Counted from the stretch's first letter, positions 26,661-35,905 are shown. The stretch: DNA of 64,000 bases from Roseiarcus sp963721905 (GCA_963721905.1 CAVRMF010000013.1:124001-188000), one strand, 5' to 3'. The notes: generated from the letters alone by a model not told the origin. Numbers and translations: made by a program.

Positions 26661-27992
26661 TTAGGCCTCGGCAGGCGCTCGCTTGCTTCCGTTCGGCCTG
26701 CCGGCGACAACCGCTTTGCCCGCGCCGTTCGACTTTCCGGGCTTTGTCGCCTTCTCGTCGATCATCGCGATGAACTCGCGAATGCGTGGCACGGTCTCCT
26801 TGCGGAAACGTGAGCCGTTGAAGACGCCGTAGTGGCCGACTTCCTTCTGGAGGTGATAAAGCTTCTTCCATTCGGGAATGTTGACGCACAATTCATTGGC
26901 CGCGTAGGTCTGGCCGACGCCGGAAATGTCGTCCTTCTCGCCCTCGATCGTGAAGAGCCCGCAATTGCGGATCGCCTTCAGATCGACAGGCTGGCCGCGA
27001 TGCGTCATCTCGCCCTTCGGCAGGGCGTGGCGCACGAACACCGTCTCGACCGTCTGCAGGTAATAGGCGGCGTCGAGATCCATCACCGCCATATATTCAT
27101 CGTAGAAGTCGCGGTGCTTCTCGGCCGAATCGCCGTCGCCCCTGACGAGATGGTTGAACATGTCGAGATGCGCGTTGACATGGCGGTCGAAATTCATCGC
27201 CATGAAGCCGGAAAGCTGGAGGAAGCCTGGATAGACGTCCCGGCCGAAGCCCGGATAGGGGAACGGGACGGTCTGCACGCAATTGCGCCGGAACCATTCG
27301 ACGCCGCGCCGCTCGGCGAGCTTGTTGACTTCGGTGGGGCTCCGCCGTGTATCGACCGGCCCGCCCATCAGGGTCATGCCGGCCGGGGAGTCGGCGTCTC
27401 CGTCCGCCTCCATAAGCGCGACCGCTGCGAGCAGCGGCACCGAAGGCTGGCAGACGCCGAGCGTGTGCACGCCTGGGCCCAGATGGTGAAGCATCTCGCG
27501 CAGATAGTCGATGTAATCGTCGAGATCGAATGTTCCGACCGCAAGCGGGACCATCCGCGCGTCCGCCCAGTCGGTGATATAGACGTCGTAATGGGGCAGG
27601 AACGCCGCGACCGTACCGCGCAGAAGGGTCGCGTAATGGCCCGACATCGGAGCGACGATCAAGAGCTTCGGCTGCTCGGCCGCGGCCGGCAGATCCGGGC
27701 GAACGAAGCGCAACAGATTGCAGTACGGCCGGCTCCAGACCACATCCTCGAGAACTGCGTAAGAAACGCCGTCAACCTCGACCTCGTCAAGCCCGAAGGT
27801 CGGCTTGCCGTAGCGTCGCGTCATCCGCTCGAACAGTTCTGCGCCCGCGGAAATGTTCTTGCCGAGAGGGGTGTTCGAAAGCGGGTTCCAGGGATTGCGG
27901 AAGACAAAATGGGTCGCGTCGGACACGGCGCGCGCAGGCGCCAGAACCGCATGGGCCATTTCATAGAAATGATACGGATAGTTTCGATACAT
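26661..27992 (-). CDS. phaZ: Intracellular polyhydroxybutyrate depolymerase PhaZ
   Basis: 443 residues from an ATG at 27992 (MYRNYPYHFYEMAHAVLAPA); a TTG ten codons upstream is less likely. It degrades stored PHB granules in the cytoplasm. The catalytic nucleophile is Cys in TLGVCQPSVPLLAA, a lipase-box variant used by i-PHA depolymerases; Asp is probably in EGEKDDISGVGQT and His in KEVGHYGVFNGSRF. The Lys/Ala-rich C-terminal tail resembles tails used for granule or nucleoid association. Alpha/beta-hydrolase length is typical. It implies PHB storage, common in Hyphomicrobiales. Confidence 0.92.
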   Translation of the reverse strand: MYRNYPYHFYEMAHAVLAPARAVSDATHFVFRNPWNPLSNTPLGKNISAGAELFERMTRRYGKPTFGLDEVEVDGVSYAVLEDVVWSRPYCNLLRFVRPDLPAAAEQPKLLIVAPMSGHYATLLRGTVAAFLPHYDVYITDWADARMVPLAVGTFDLDDYIDYLREMLHHLGPGVHTLGVCQPSVPLLAAVALMEADGDADSPAGMTLMGGPVDTRRSPTEVNKLAERRGVEWFRRNCVQTVPFPYPGFGRDVYPGFLQLSGFMAMNFDRHVNAHLDMFNHLVRGDGDSAEKHRDFYDEYMAVMDLDAAYYLQTVETVFVRHALPKGEMTHRGQPVDLKAIRNCGLFTIEGEKDDISGVGQTYAANELCVNIPEWKKLYHLQKEVGHYGVFNGSRFRKETVPRIREFIAMIDEKATKPGKSNGAGKAVVAGRPNGSKRAPAEA

Positions 27993-28042
27993 GAACAGTT
28001 TCCACCCCCCGACTTGCGGCAAACGAAGCCTAACATGTCAGC

Positions 28043-28249
28043 CTAGGCTTGGCCCTCCTGTTTTTCAATTAGACTTAAAGGCGTATGCGTCGATTGATCA
28101 CAGGCTTCTTTCGTCGCCGGCGGAGGGTCTCGCAATGCCGACGAATGCAGTTCCAGCGCAGCATTGGCCGCGTTGGCGATTGCATCGACCTTCAAGGTAG
28201 TGATGTCGGCGACGACGACCTTGAGGTCCGTCGCGCCGAGGCGTATCAA
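28043..28249 (-). pseudogene. Macro-domain (ADP-ribose-binding) fragment
   Basis: 68 codons opening with LKVVVADITTLKVDAIANAA, then NAAL, which matches the first strand and ADP-ribose-binding NAAN motif of macro-domain proteins such as O-acetyl-ADP-ribose deacetylases. After NAAL the expected GGGGVDGAIH loop is missing and unrelated sequence follows to a stop. Full-length relatives are about 170 residues, so this is a truncated gene. Its TTG start overlaps the grxD stop (TTGA), suggesting the intact gene was once coupled to grxD. Confidence 0.55.
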
Positions 28250-28587
28250 ACCCTGGCCTGACTCTTCAGCGGCACGCCCGCTTCGGTCAGCATTGCGGCG
28301 AGTTCGCCTGACTGGAACATTTCGCGCGTGATGTCGCAGCCGCCGACGAACTCGCCCTTGACGTAGAGCTGGGGAATGGTCGGCCAGTTGGCGTATTGCT
28401 TGACGCCTTCACGAATGTCCGCGTCCTCGAGCACATTGACGCCATGGACCGGCGCGCCAAGATAGTCCAGGATCTGGATCACTTGGCCGGAAAACCCGCA
28501 CTGCGGGAACTCTGGTGTGCCTTTCATGAAAAGGACAACCGGGTTTTCCGAAATCACTTTCTCGATCCGTTCGCGTGCATTCGACAT
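28246..28587 (-). CDS. grxD: Monothiol glutaredoxin, CGFS type
   Basis: 113 residues from the ATG at 28587, preceded by AAAAAGGACA. The active site QCGFSGQVIQ has the single Cys of class II (CGFS) glutaredoxins, which bind and deliver [2Fe-2S] clusters with glutathione. TPEFPQCGFS, WPTIPQLYV and FVGGCDITREM cover the glutathione-binding elements. Length is standard for Grx4/GrxD. No bolA gene is adjacent. The macro-domain fragment overlaps its stop codon. Confidence 0.93.
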   Translation of the reverse strand: MSNARERIEKVISENPVVLFMKGTPEFPQCGFSGQVIQILDYLGAPVHGVNVLEDADIREGVKQYANWPTIPQLYVKGEFVGGCDITREMFQSGELAAMLTEAGVPLKSQARV

Positions 28588-28693
28588 GGCGCTTGTCCTT
28601 TTTAAGGGCAGGGGGTCAAGGTCCCGCCCCTTCGCCACGCTGATATAGAGCGCAATCGCGCCCACCGCCAGCGGGCGTGGAGACGAAATCCGA

Positions 28694-29719
28694 TCAGCCG
28701 CCGGTCGCGCTCATATGGCGCTGGACGGCGGGCGCAGCGGCACGGGCGATGACGAAGTCGTGGCCCTTCGGCTTGCGCGCGATCGCCGCCCGAATGGCGG
28801 CGATCAGCGGCTCGTCAGATTCGGAGCGGCGCAGCGGCTCGCGCAGGTCCGCCGCGTCCTCCTGGCCGAGGCACATATAGAGCGTGCCGGTGCAGGTGAC
28901 GCGGACGCGGTTGCAGCTCTCGCAGAAATTATGGGTCAAGGGCGTGATGAAGCCGAGCCGTCCGCCCGTCTCCTTCACGTCGTAGTAGCGCGCGGGGCCG
29001 CCGGTCGCGTAAGCCGAGGGCGTCAGGGTCAGCCGGCGTTCGAGATCGCGCTTAAGCTCCGTCAGCGGCAGGAACTGGTCGGCGCGATCAAGCTCCATGG
29101 CGCCGAGCGGCATCACCTCGATGAAGGTGATGTCGAAGCCGCGCCCGTGCGCCCAGTCGATCAGGCTGAACGCTTCGGAATCGTTGAAGCCCTTCAGCGC
29201 GACCGTGTTGATCTTGACCTTGAGCCCCGCTTCGGCCGCCGCGTCAATTCCCTTCATCACGACGCTGAGGTCGCCCCAGCGCGTCACGGCGCGAAACTTC
29301 GACGGCTCGAGCGTATCGATCGACACGTTAATCCGTTTGACGCCGCATTCGGCAAGCTCGCTGGCGAAGCGCGCCAACTGCGAGCCGTTGGTCGTCAGGG
29401 TCACTTCGTCGAGCGCCCCGCTCGCGAGATGCCGCTCCAGGCCGTGGAACAGGGACATCACATTGCGGCGCACCAGCGGTTCCCCGCCGGTGACGCGAAG
29501 TTTGCGCGCGCCGAGGCCGACGAAGGCCGCGCACAGGCGATCCAGCTCCTCGAGCGACAGCACGTCGCGCTTGGGCAGGAAATTCATGTCCTCCGACATG
29601 CAATAGACGCAGCGATAGTCGCAACGGTCGGTGACCGACACCCGCACATAGGCGATCTGGCGGCCGAACGGATCGATCAGCGGAGGCGAGGGCGAATGCG
29701 GATTCATTGGCATCAACAT
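28694..29719 (-). CDS. moaA: GTP 3',8-cyclase MoaA
   Basis: 341 residues. Radical-SAM enzyme for the first step of molybdenum cofactor synthesis, converting GTP to 3',8-cyclo-7,8-dihydro-GTP. The N-terminal cluster motif is VTDRCDYRCVYCM; the C-terminal second cluster uses Cys residues in HNFCESCNRVRVTCTGTLYM. GGEPLVRR is the SAM-binding GGE motif. The protein ends with the catalytically needed Gly-Gly (MSATGG). The first ATG at 29719 is one of three close Met codons. No other moa genes are nearby. Confidence 0.94.
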   Translation of the reverse strand: MLMPMNPHSPSPPLIDPFGRQIAYVRVSVTDRCDYRCVYCMSEDMNFLPKRDVLSLEELDRLCAAFVGLGARKLRVTGGEPLVRRNVMSLFHGLERHLASGALDEVTLTTNGSQLARFASELAECGVKRINVSIDTLEPSKFRAVTRWGDLSVVMKGIDAAAEAGLKVKINTVALKGFNDSEAFSLIDWAHGRGFDITFIEVMPLGAMELDRADQFLPLTELKRDLERRLTLTPSAYATGGPARYYDVKETGGRLGFITPLTHNFCESCNRVRVTCTGTLYMCLGQEDAADLREPLRRSESDEPLIAAIRAAIARKPKGHDFVIARAAAPAVQRHMSATGG

Positions 29720-29782
29720 AGATGCGCATGTGCCCGAAAGAAAGGCGCCCGCCGCCGCTAAAGACAGCGGACGCAGCGCTCT

Positions 29783-30334
29783 TTAGCGGGTGACGATGAC
29801 CCGCGCGCCGACCTTGGCGCGGCTATAGAGATCGACGACGTCGTCGTTGGTCATGCGGATGCAGCCGGACGAGACCGCCTGGCCGATGGTGTCGGGCTCG
29901 TTCGAGCCATGGATGCGGTAGAGCGTGCCCGCGATATACATCGCGCGGGCGCCGAGCGGGTTGTCGATGCCGCCCGCCATGTGGCGCGGCAGGTCGGGAC
30001 GGCGCCTGAGCATTTGCGCTGGCGGGGTCCAGTCGGGCCACTCGCGCTTGTAAGCGATATGGCTGGCGCCCGCCCAGGTGAAGCCGGGGCGTCCGACGCC
30101 AACGCCGTATCGGAGCGCCTGATGGTCGGGCAGGACGTAATAGAGCCGGCGTTCGCCGGTGCGGATGATGATCGTGCCGGGCGCCTCATTGCCGGTGAAC
30201 GAGACGGTCTCGCGCGGAATGGGCGAGGCGACCGGCTGCAATTGCGAATCGAGAGCGTTGGCGAACGCGGACGCCGTACCGGCGCTTAGGAAAAGGCCCG
30301 CCAGAACGGCGGCGCGGAACAGGGTGCGGCGCAT
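29783..30334 (-). CDS. L,D-transpeptidase (YkuD), second copy
   Basis: 183 residues from an ATG at 30334 that starts a signal peptide (MRRTLFRAAVLAGLFLSAGT, then ASAFA). The catalytic motif is HGSNEPDTIGQAVSSGCIRM with the nucleophilic Cys. It resembles the ErfK/YbiS-type proteins abundant in Hyphomicrobiales, whose peptidoglycan is rich in 3-3 cross-links. Sequence identity to the copy at 26048 looks moderate and mostly around the motif, so this is an old paralogue rather than a tandem duplication. Confidence 0.9.
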   Translation of the reverse strand: MRRTLFRAAVLAGLFLSAGTASAFANALDSQLQPVASPIPRETVSFTGNEAPGTIIIRTGERRLYYVLPDHQALRYGVGVGRPGFTWAGASHIAYKREWPDWTPPAQMLRRRPDLPRHMAGGIDNPLGARAMYIAGTLYRIHGSNEPDTIGQAVSSGCIRMTNDDVVDLYSRAKVGARVIVTR

Positions 30335-30611
30335 GGGTTCCCTCTTTGAAGTCATTCCCCGAACACATGAAAAACGCAACGGCGAAGCTCATGTTCCCGC
30401 CGCGCCGCGATGCGTTCGCCGACCAATTATGGCGACGGAAAGGCAATCGCGCAACGGTTTCGCGACCGGCCAAGGCCCGAAATCCGCCATTTGAGTTAAA
30501 TTGGCGCGAACGGGTGCGGAACAATCACGCTCTATTGATCAACCATCCGGAATTCATTCAAGCGGTTGCTCCCCGTCGCCGCCGCTTCATTGCCTCAGTG
30601 AAACAGGGACG

Positions 30612-31685
30612 TCAGAGGCGGCGGTCGGCCTCGTCGAACAGATGAATGTCTTCGGCAGGCGCCGAGAACGTCACGGTTTGGCCCAGCGCGGGCGTGTCGC
30701 GGCCGCGGATTTCAACGACCATCAGCTTGTCGTCGGCACGGCGGACGTGTGCGTAGGACGCTTCGCCGAGCCGCTCGACGAGCTCGACCACCCCGGTCGT
30801 CGAGAAGTCGCCGGGCGCGCCTGCAGTGAGATGTTCGGGCCTAACGCCGATGGTGAGCTTCGAGCCTGGCGTCAGCGATCCCGCCGGGAGCGTGACCGGC
30901 GCAATCGTCGCGCCTTTCACGCGCGCTTTAGCGCCCTCGACCCTTTCGACTTCGGCCGGGAAGAAGTTCATCGCCGGCGAGCCGATGAAGCCGGCGACGA
31001 ACAGCTTCGCGGGCGTGTAGTAGAGTTCGAGCGGCTTGCCGACCTGCTCGATCCGACCCTGGTTCATCACCACAATGCGGTCGGCGAGCGTCATCGCCTC
31101 GATCTGATCGTGGGTGACATAGACCATGGTCGCGCCGAGCAGCCTGTGCAGCCGGGCTATCTCGACCCGGGTCGAAACGCGCAGCGCCGCGTCGAGGTTC
31201 GACAACGGCTCGTCGAACAGGAAGACGTCCGGCTCGCGCACGATCGCGCGGCCGATCGCCACCCGCTGGCGCTGGCCGCCGGAGAGATCGCGCGGATAGC
31301 GCTGAAGCAGCTCTTCGAGCCGCAGCATGCGCGCGGCCTCGGCGACGCGTTTCTCCCGTTCCGCCGGCTCGACGCCGGTGAACTTGAGCCCGAAGGTCAT
31401 GTTCTTGCGAACGTCCATATGCGGATAGAGCGCATAGGACTGGAACACCATGGCGATCTTGCGCTCCGCCGGAGCCAGCGCATTGACGAGGCGATTGCCG
31501 ATGAAAATGTCGCCCGAGGTCGGCGCGTCCAGGCCAGCGATCATTCGCAGAAGCGTCGACTTGCCGCAGCCGGACGGCCCAACCAGCACCAGGAATTCGC
31601 CGTCCTCGATCATGAGATTGATGTCGCTCAGCACATGTGAGGAGCCGTAGCTCTTGTTGATTGCCTTGATGTGAAGTCCGGCCAT
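30612..31685 (-). CDS. ABC sugar importer ATP-binding protein (MalK/UgpC family)
   Basis: 357 residues. Walker A is GPSGCGKSTLLRM, Q-loop VFQSYALYPHM, signature LSGGQRQRVAIGRAI, Walker B VFLFDEPLSNLDA and H-loop YVTHDQIEA. The C-terminal regulatory OB-fold domain (about 240-357) contains GVRPEHLTAG, typical of the CUT1 family. It is the last gene of an operon running murQ, binding protein, two permeases and this ATPase, so it powers uptake of an amino-sugar or muropeptide-derived sugar (inferred from context). Confidence 0.93.
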   Translation of the reverse strand: MAGLHIKAINKSYGSSHVLSDINLMIEDGEFLVLVGPSGCGKSTLLRMIAGLDAPTSGDIFIGNRLVNALAPAERKIAMVFQSYALYPHMDVRKNMTFGLKFTGVEPAEREKRVAEAARMLRLEELLQRYPRDLSGGQRQRVAIGRAIVREPDVFLFDEPLSNLDAALRVSTRVEIARLHRLLGATMVYVTHDQIEAMTLADRIVVMNQGRIEQVGKPLELYYTPAKLFVAGFIGSPAMNFFPAEVERVEGAKARVKGATIAPVTLPAGSLTPGSKLTIGVRPEHLTAGAPGDFSTTGVVELVERLGEASYAHVRRADDKLMVVEIRGRDTPALGQTVTFSAPAEDIHLFDEADRRL

Positions 31686-31694
31686 GGGGCGCGC

Positions 31695-32524
31695 CTACTT
31701 GACCGCGCCGGCGGTGAGGCCGCTGATCAGTTGCCGGGAGAAAATGACATAGATCGCAACGACCGGCAGAATCGCCATCGAGAGAGCCGCCAGCACGGAG
31801 TTCCAGTCGGTGATGTACTGGCCGAGGAACTGCTGCACGCCAAGCGTAATCGTGTGGGTCGAGTCCGACGACGTCAGGATCAATGGAAACCAGAGGTCGT
31901 TCCAGATCGGCACGATGGTGAAGACCGCGACGGTCGCGATCGCGGGCCTGAGCAGCGGCGCGATCACCTCGAAGAATATTCGCGTCTCCGGCACCCCGTC
32001 GCAGCGCGCCGCGTCGCGCAGGTCCTTCGGTATCTGCTGAACGAATTCGCTGAGGATGAAGATCGACAGCGGTAAGCCTTGCGCAATGTAGACCAGGATC
32101 AGCGCTGTCAGCGTGTCGTTGAGGCCGGCCTTGCGCATCATCGTCACGATCGCCACCGAGCCGAGGCGGATCGGCACCATGATGCCGATCGAAAGAAAGA
32201 GCGCGAGCGCGGTCGAGCCGCGAAACCTGTATTCGGTTAGCGCCCAGGCGGCCATCGCGCCGAACAGCAGCACGAGGCCCATGCTGACGAGCGTGACGAT
32301 CAGCGAGTTCATGAAATAGGTTCCGACATGCGAGGCGCTGAACACCTTCATGTAGCCGATCAGCGAGAACGTATCCGCGGTCGGCGGCGACAGGGGGCGC
32401 CGAAGATGGCCTTGCGCGCCTTGAACGAGTTCATCACCACGAGCAGGATCGGCCCGATCGCGAGCGCGCAATAGGCGATGAGGATCGCGTGAACGCCGAG
32501 GAGCTGTGCGCGCTGATTGAACAT
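31695..32524 (-). CDS. ABC sugar importer permease (MalG type), one frameshift
   Basis: About 276 residues once joined. The ATG at 32524 begins MFNQRAQLLGVHAILIAYCA, the first membrane helix. The frame breaks near 32395 in a run of five C (minus-strand sense); one added C continues into LSPPTADTFSLIGYMKVFSA. The rest has five more helices and the EAA loop DAARCDGVPETRIFFEVIAP that docks on the ATPase. A homopolymer position and an otherwise intact operon suggest a sequencing error. The gene lies 9 bp from the ATPase and 8 bp from the other permease. Confidence 0.85.
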
Positions 32525-32532
32525 GAGCGTCC

Positions 32533-33483
32533 CTAGAAGGCGTAGCGGCGCAGGCGGCGCTGCACGATGAAGAGATAGAGGCAGACGCCTGCGAGAATGA
32601 TGAAGAACATCACCGTCGCCACCGCCGCGCCCATCGTCGGATTGCCGAGCTGCAACTGAAACCCGAAGAAGGTGCGGTAGAAGTAAGTGCCGAGAATGTC
32701 GGAGGCGAAATTCGGCCCGGCCAGCGCGCCCTTGACCGAATAGATGAGGTCGAAGGCGTTGAAGTTGCCGACGAACGTCAGGATCGAAATGAGTCCGATC
32801 GTGGGCAGCACCAGCGGCAGCTTGATGTGCCAGAAGATGCGGAACTGGCCGAGCCCGTCGACCCGCGCGGAATCGACGAGTTCCTCGGGGATGTTGAGCA
32901 ACGCCGCATAGATCAACATCAACGGGATGCCGACGAACTGCCAGACGGAAATCAGCGCTAATGTCACCAGCGCCGTCGAAGGCAGGCCGAGCCACGGCGC
33001 GAACAGGCTCCCAAGCCCGACGGCTTTCAGCGCGCCCTCGGCGACGCCCCACAAAGGCGACAGGATCAGGTTCCAGGAGAAGCCGACGATGACGACCGAG
33101 AGCATAGTCGGCAGGAAAATCAGCGTGCGATAGAGCCCTTTGAGCTTGAGCCCTGGCAGGCTCAAGAGCCCGGCTAGCGCGATGCCGATCGGGTTCTGCA
33201 CCAGCATGTGCACAATGAAGAAGATCAGGTTGTTCTTAGCCGCGTTCCAAAAGTGGCCTGACCAGTCCGGATCCCCGAGCAGCGTGGCGAAATTGCTCAG
33301 TCCGTTGAAATGATAGGCGCCGCTGCTGTCGGTGGTGTAGGTCGAGAGGCCCATCGTGGCGATGAGCGGGTAGATCGAGAACAGCGTATAGATCGCGACC
33401 GCCGGCCCGAGGAACAGCGCCATCAGCGCGATGAACCGCCCGCGCGGCATCGATGCGACGACTTGAGAAACCGGTTCGGCCAT
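32533..33483 (-). CDS. ABC sugar importer permease (MalF/UgpA type)
   Basis: 316 residues, six predicted membrane helices starting with FIALMALFLGPAVAIYTLFS. The EAA motif is EELVDSARVDGLGQFRIFWH, then IKLPLV. It pairs with the MalG-type permease next to it. An N-terminal cytoplasmic segment of about 15 residues precedes the first helix. Paired hairpins separate it from the binding-protein gene upstream. Confidence 0.92.
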   Translation of the reverse strand: MAEPVSQVVASMPRGRFIALMALFLGPAVAIYTLFSIYPLIATMGLSTYTTDSSGAYHFNGLSNFATLLGDPDWSGHFWNAAKNNLIFFIVHMLVQNPIGIALAGLLSLPGLKLKGLYRTLIFLPTMLSVVIVGFSWNLILSPLWGVAEGALKAVGLGSLFAPWLGLPSTALVTLALISVWQFVGIPLMLIYAALLNIPEELVDSARVDGLGQFRIFWHIKLPLVLPTIGLISILTFVGNFNAFDLIYSVKGALAGPNFASDILGTYFYRTFFGFQLQLGNPTMGAAVATVMFFIILAGVCLYLFIVQRRLRRYAF

Positions 33484-33508
33484 CGTTCGGTTCGTCCCCT
33501 CACCCTGA

Positions 33509-33565
33509 CCCTCTCCCGTAAACGGGAGAGGGGACGCTACCCTTCTCCCGCTTCGCGGGAGAAGG
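33509..33565. repeat. Two strong hairpins between binding protein and permease genes
   Basis: Hairpin 1: CCCTCTCCCG (33509-33518) pairs with CGGGAGAGGG (33523-33532). Hairpin 2: CCTTCTCCCGC (33541-33551) pairs with GCGGGAGAAGG (33555-33565). Both stems are perfect. The C-rich type CCCTCACCCTGACCCTCTCCC is a familiar dispersed repeat of alphaproteobacterial intergenic regions. Between the two operon genes it may stabilise the upstream mRNA or attenuate the downstream part. Confidence 0.8.
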
Positions 33566-33606
33566 GGGACGCGCGAAGCGCGGCCGGATGAGGGTGCGCC
33601 GCGCCG

Positions 33607-34866
33607 CTACTTGCCCGGCTTGTACCACTTGTCGAGGTCGGCCTGCAGTTGCTTGCCGGCGGCGTCCGGCGTCAGTGCGCCATTCATCACCTGGGCCGAG
33701 ACGCCCCAGAGTTCGTTCTCCAGGTTCGGCGTGCCGCGGTTGAGGATCTGGTAGGAGTTGCGGATCGTGGACTTGCAGTCCTTTCGCCAGCCGACCATTT
33801 CAGCCGCGAGCGGGTCCTTGACCGTGACCGCAGCCTTGCTGAGCGGGAAGAAGCCCGGGAGGGCGTTGGCGTAGAGTTCCGCGAATTCGGGCGTCGTCAG
33901 CCATTCGAGGAATTTCTTTGCGTCTTCCTTGTTCTTGGAGGCTGCGTTCATGCCCATGCCGATGTCGGTGTGATCGGAGATGTAGCACTCGGTGTCGCCG
34001 GCGGGCAGCGGCGGCGGAAACGCGCCGATCGGAAACTGAGCGTCCTTGCGGAAGGTCGAGATGTCCCACGAGCCCGTCGGATAGATCGCCGCCTTGCCGA
34101 GCGAGAACAGGTTCTGGCTGTCGGGATATTTCTGCGCCTGGTAACCGGAGCCCATGTACGGCGCCCAGGAAGCCAGCTCCGAGAAGACCGCCACATATTC
34201 CGGATCGCTGTACTTCTCCTTGCCGGCGATGAGCGCGAGCCGCCCCGTCTCGCCTTTCCAGTAGTCCGGGCCGATGTTCTGGAAGCCCATGGTCGCGGCC
34301 TCCCACTGGTCCGCCGTGCCCATGTCGATCGGCGTGTATGTCCCGTCCTTCTTCAGCTTGTCGAGGATGTCGTGGAACTCGGCCATCGTCTTCGGCGGCT
34401 TGGCGCCGATCTTCTTGAAGGCGTCCTCGTTGTAGAAGAAGCCGTGGATGACCGAGGCCATCGGCACGCAGAAGGTCGTCTTGCCGTCGTCGGTCGACCA
34501 GGCCGCCTTGGCGACGTCGGGGAAGTTGTCGAGCCCCTTGAGGTCGTTGAGGCCGTCGAGCTGATGCTTTTGGTATTGCTGGAGCGAGACGTCGAAGGGA
34601 CGGCAAGTGATGAGGTCGCCGGCGGTGCCCCCGTCGAGCTTGGCGTTCAGCGCCGCGTTGTAGTCCGCTGGCTGGGTGGCCGAGAACTCGATCTTGATGT
34701 CGGGGTAGTGCTTGTTGAAGGCGGGGATGATCGTGTTGTTCCAGATGTCGGAGTCGTCGTTGCGCCAGCTCTCGATCTTGAGCGAGCCGGCCTGAGCCGC
34801 CGCAAGCCCGGTAAAGAGCGCCGCCAGGGCGACGCCTCCGCGCATCCATGCCATACCTTTTTTCAT
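33607..34866 (-). CDS. ABC sugar importer solute-binding protein
   Basis: 419 residues. A signal peptide (KKGMAWMRGGVALAALFTGL, then AAAQAG) sends it to the periplasm. The body is a family 1 binding protein: LKIESWRNDDSDIWNNTIIP, FNKHYPDIKIEF, then FLEWLTTPEFAELYANALPG near the C-terminus. The ATG at 34866 follows AGGAGGATAGGA. It lies 13 bp after the murQ stop on the same strand, which points to a MurNAc-, GlcNAc- or muropeptide-related ligand rather than maltose; the ligand cannot be read from sequence. Confidence 0.92.
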   Translation of the reverse strand: MKKGMAWMRGGVALAALFTGLAAAQAGSLKIESWRNDDSDIWNNTIIPAFNKHYPDIKIEFSATQPADYNAALNAKLDGGTAGDLITCRPFDVSLQQYQKHQLDGLNDLKGLDNFPDVAKAAWSTDDGKTTFCVPMASVIHGFFYNEDAFKKIGAKPPKTMAEFHDILDKLKKDGTYTPIDMGTADQWEAATMGFQNIGPDYWKGETGRLALIAGKEKYSDPEYVAVFSELASWAPYMGSGYQAQKYPDSQNLFSLGKAAIYPTGSWDISTFRKDAQFPIGAFPPPLPAGDTECYISDHTDIGMGMNAASKNKEDAKKFLEWLTTPEFAELYANALPGFFPLSKAAVTVKDPLAAEMVGWRKDCKSTIRNSYQILNRGTPNLENELWGVSAQVMNGALTPDAAGKQLQADLDKWYKPGK

Positions 34867-34879
34867 CCTATCCTCCTGA

Positions 34880-35797
34880 TCAGACGGGCCTCATGCCCGC
34901 GCTCGCGTTGACTTTCGTGTCTCCCGCCCGAAGGCGCTTGAGAGCTTCGGCGAGATCGCCGCTGCATTCCTTGAGAAGCGCCCCGGCCGCCGCCGCGTCG
35001 AGCGACCCGGCCGCCGCGGTGACCGCCTTCCCAACGTCTCCGCCCGCCGCGGCGAGCGCCGCCTCTGCGGCCTCGTCGTCGACGCCGGCGAGGCGTTGGA
35101 CGATCCGTCTCGCGCGGACCTTGAGCTTCGCGTTCTCGGGGCGGACGTTGATCATCAGTCCGTCGTGAACATGGCCGAGTTCGGCCGCGGCGAGACTTGA
35201 AATGATGCTGAGCGCCGCCTTCTGCGCCGTTCCCGCCGCAAGCCGCGTCGAGCCCTCGATCGCCTCCGGCCCGATGTCGAAGATGGCCGCGACATCGGCG
35301 AGGCTGGCGAGCGGCGAACCCATGCGGCAAACGATCGCGACAACGTTGGCGCGCACGCCTTTCGCGCGCCGCGCGCCGGCGACGGTGAAGGGGGTCGCGC
35401 CGCTTGCCGATACGGCGATCACGACATCGTCCGGTCCCAGCGAAAGCGCGTCGACCGCCGTGACCGCGGCCTCTTCGTCGTCCTCGCCGGAGCTGTCGAT
35501 GACAAAGCGTTCGCCGTTGGGGGTGACGAAACGGATGCGTTCTTCGCCGAGGCCGAACGTGCCCGGAAGCTCGAGCCCGTCCTGCATCGCGAGCAAGCCC
35601 GAGGAGCCGGCGCCGAGATAGATCAGCCGTCCCCCGGCCCGCAGCGCTTTGGCGACGCGCTTCGCCCCCGCTTCGAGCGCTCGCGCCTCGGAAGCGACGC
35701 GCTCGACTGCGCGCTGCTGACCCGTGATCAGCGCGGCGAGCAAGGGCTCGCTGCTCCCCCTTAAGCCTTCTGCGGACTGGCGCCCGTTCGCCGGCAA
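34880..35797 (-). CDS. murQ: N-acetylmuramic acid 6-phosphate etherase
   Basis: 305 residues from a TTG at 35797, chosen because GGGAGGG at 35803-35809 (minus sense) is well spaced and the length then equals other MurQ proteins; a TTG at 35860 would overlap the operator. Cleaves the lactyl ether of MurNAc-6-P to give GlcNAc-6-P and D-lactate. The SIS-fold sugar-phosphate site is IYLGAGSSGLLAMQDG, and the family signature is PEAIEGSTRLAAGTAQKAAL. VSASGATPFTVAGA is the second SIS loop. First gene of the importer operon, divergent from the GntR regulator: cell-wall sugar salvage. Confidence 0.88.
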   Translation of the reverse strand: MPANGRQSAEGLRGSSEPLLAALITGQQRAVERVASEARALEAGAKRVAKALRAGGRLIYLGAGSSGLLAMQDGLELPGTFGLGEERIRFVTPNGERFVIDSSGEDDEEAAVTAVDALSLGPDDVVIAVSASGATPFTVAGARRAKGVRANVVAIVCRMGSPLASLADVAAIFDIGPEAIEGSTRLAAGTAQKAALSIISSLAAAELGHVHDGLMINVRPENAKLKVRARRIVQRLAGVDDEAAEAALAAAGGDVGKAVTAAAGSLDAAAAGALLKECSGDLAEALKRLRAGDTKVNASAGMRPV

Positions 35798-35858
35798 TCC
35801 ATCCCTCCCACCGCTGGAGCCATACCAGTTGAGGCCCTCTTGTGTTTCATTATGGGCC

Positions 35859-35873
35859 AAGTGTATACCACTT
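35859..35873. promoter_or_regulatory. Putative GntR-family operator
   Basis: AAGTGTATACCACTT, an inverted repeat of AAGTG and CACTT around TATAC, in the space between murQ and the divergent regulator gene. HutC/NagR-type GntR regulators bind short palindromes of this size close to their own promoters. Its position would control both directions. Confidence 0.55.
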
Positions 35874-35905
35874 GTCTAGCGGTCTCAGCGAGGTCGGGGA
35901 CGGAG

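Noticed and set aside
33480..33600. Repeats considered as a CRISPR array
   Set aside because: Only two hairpins of different length, no regular spacers and no cas genes in the window.
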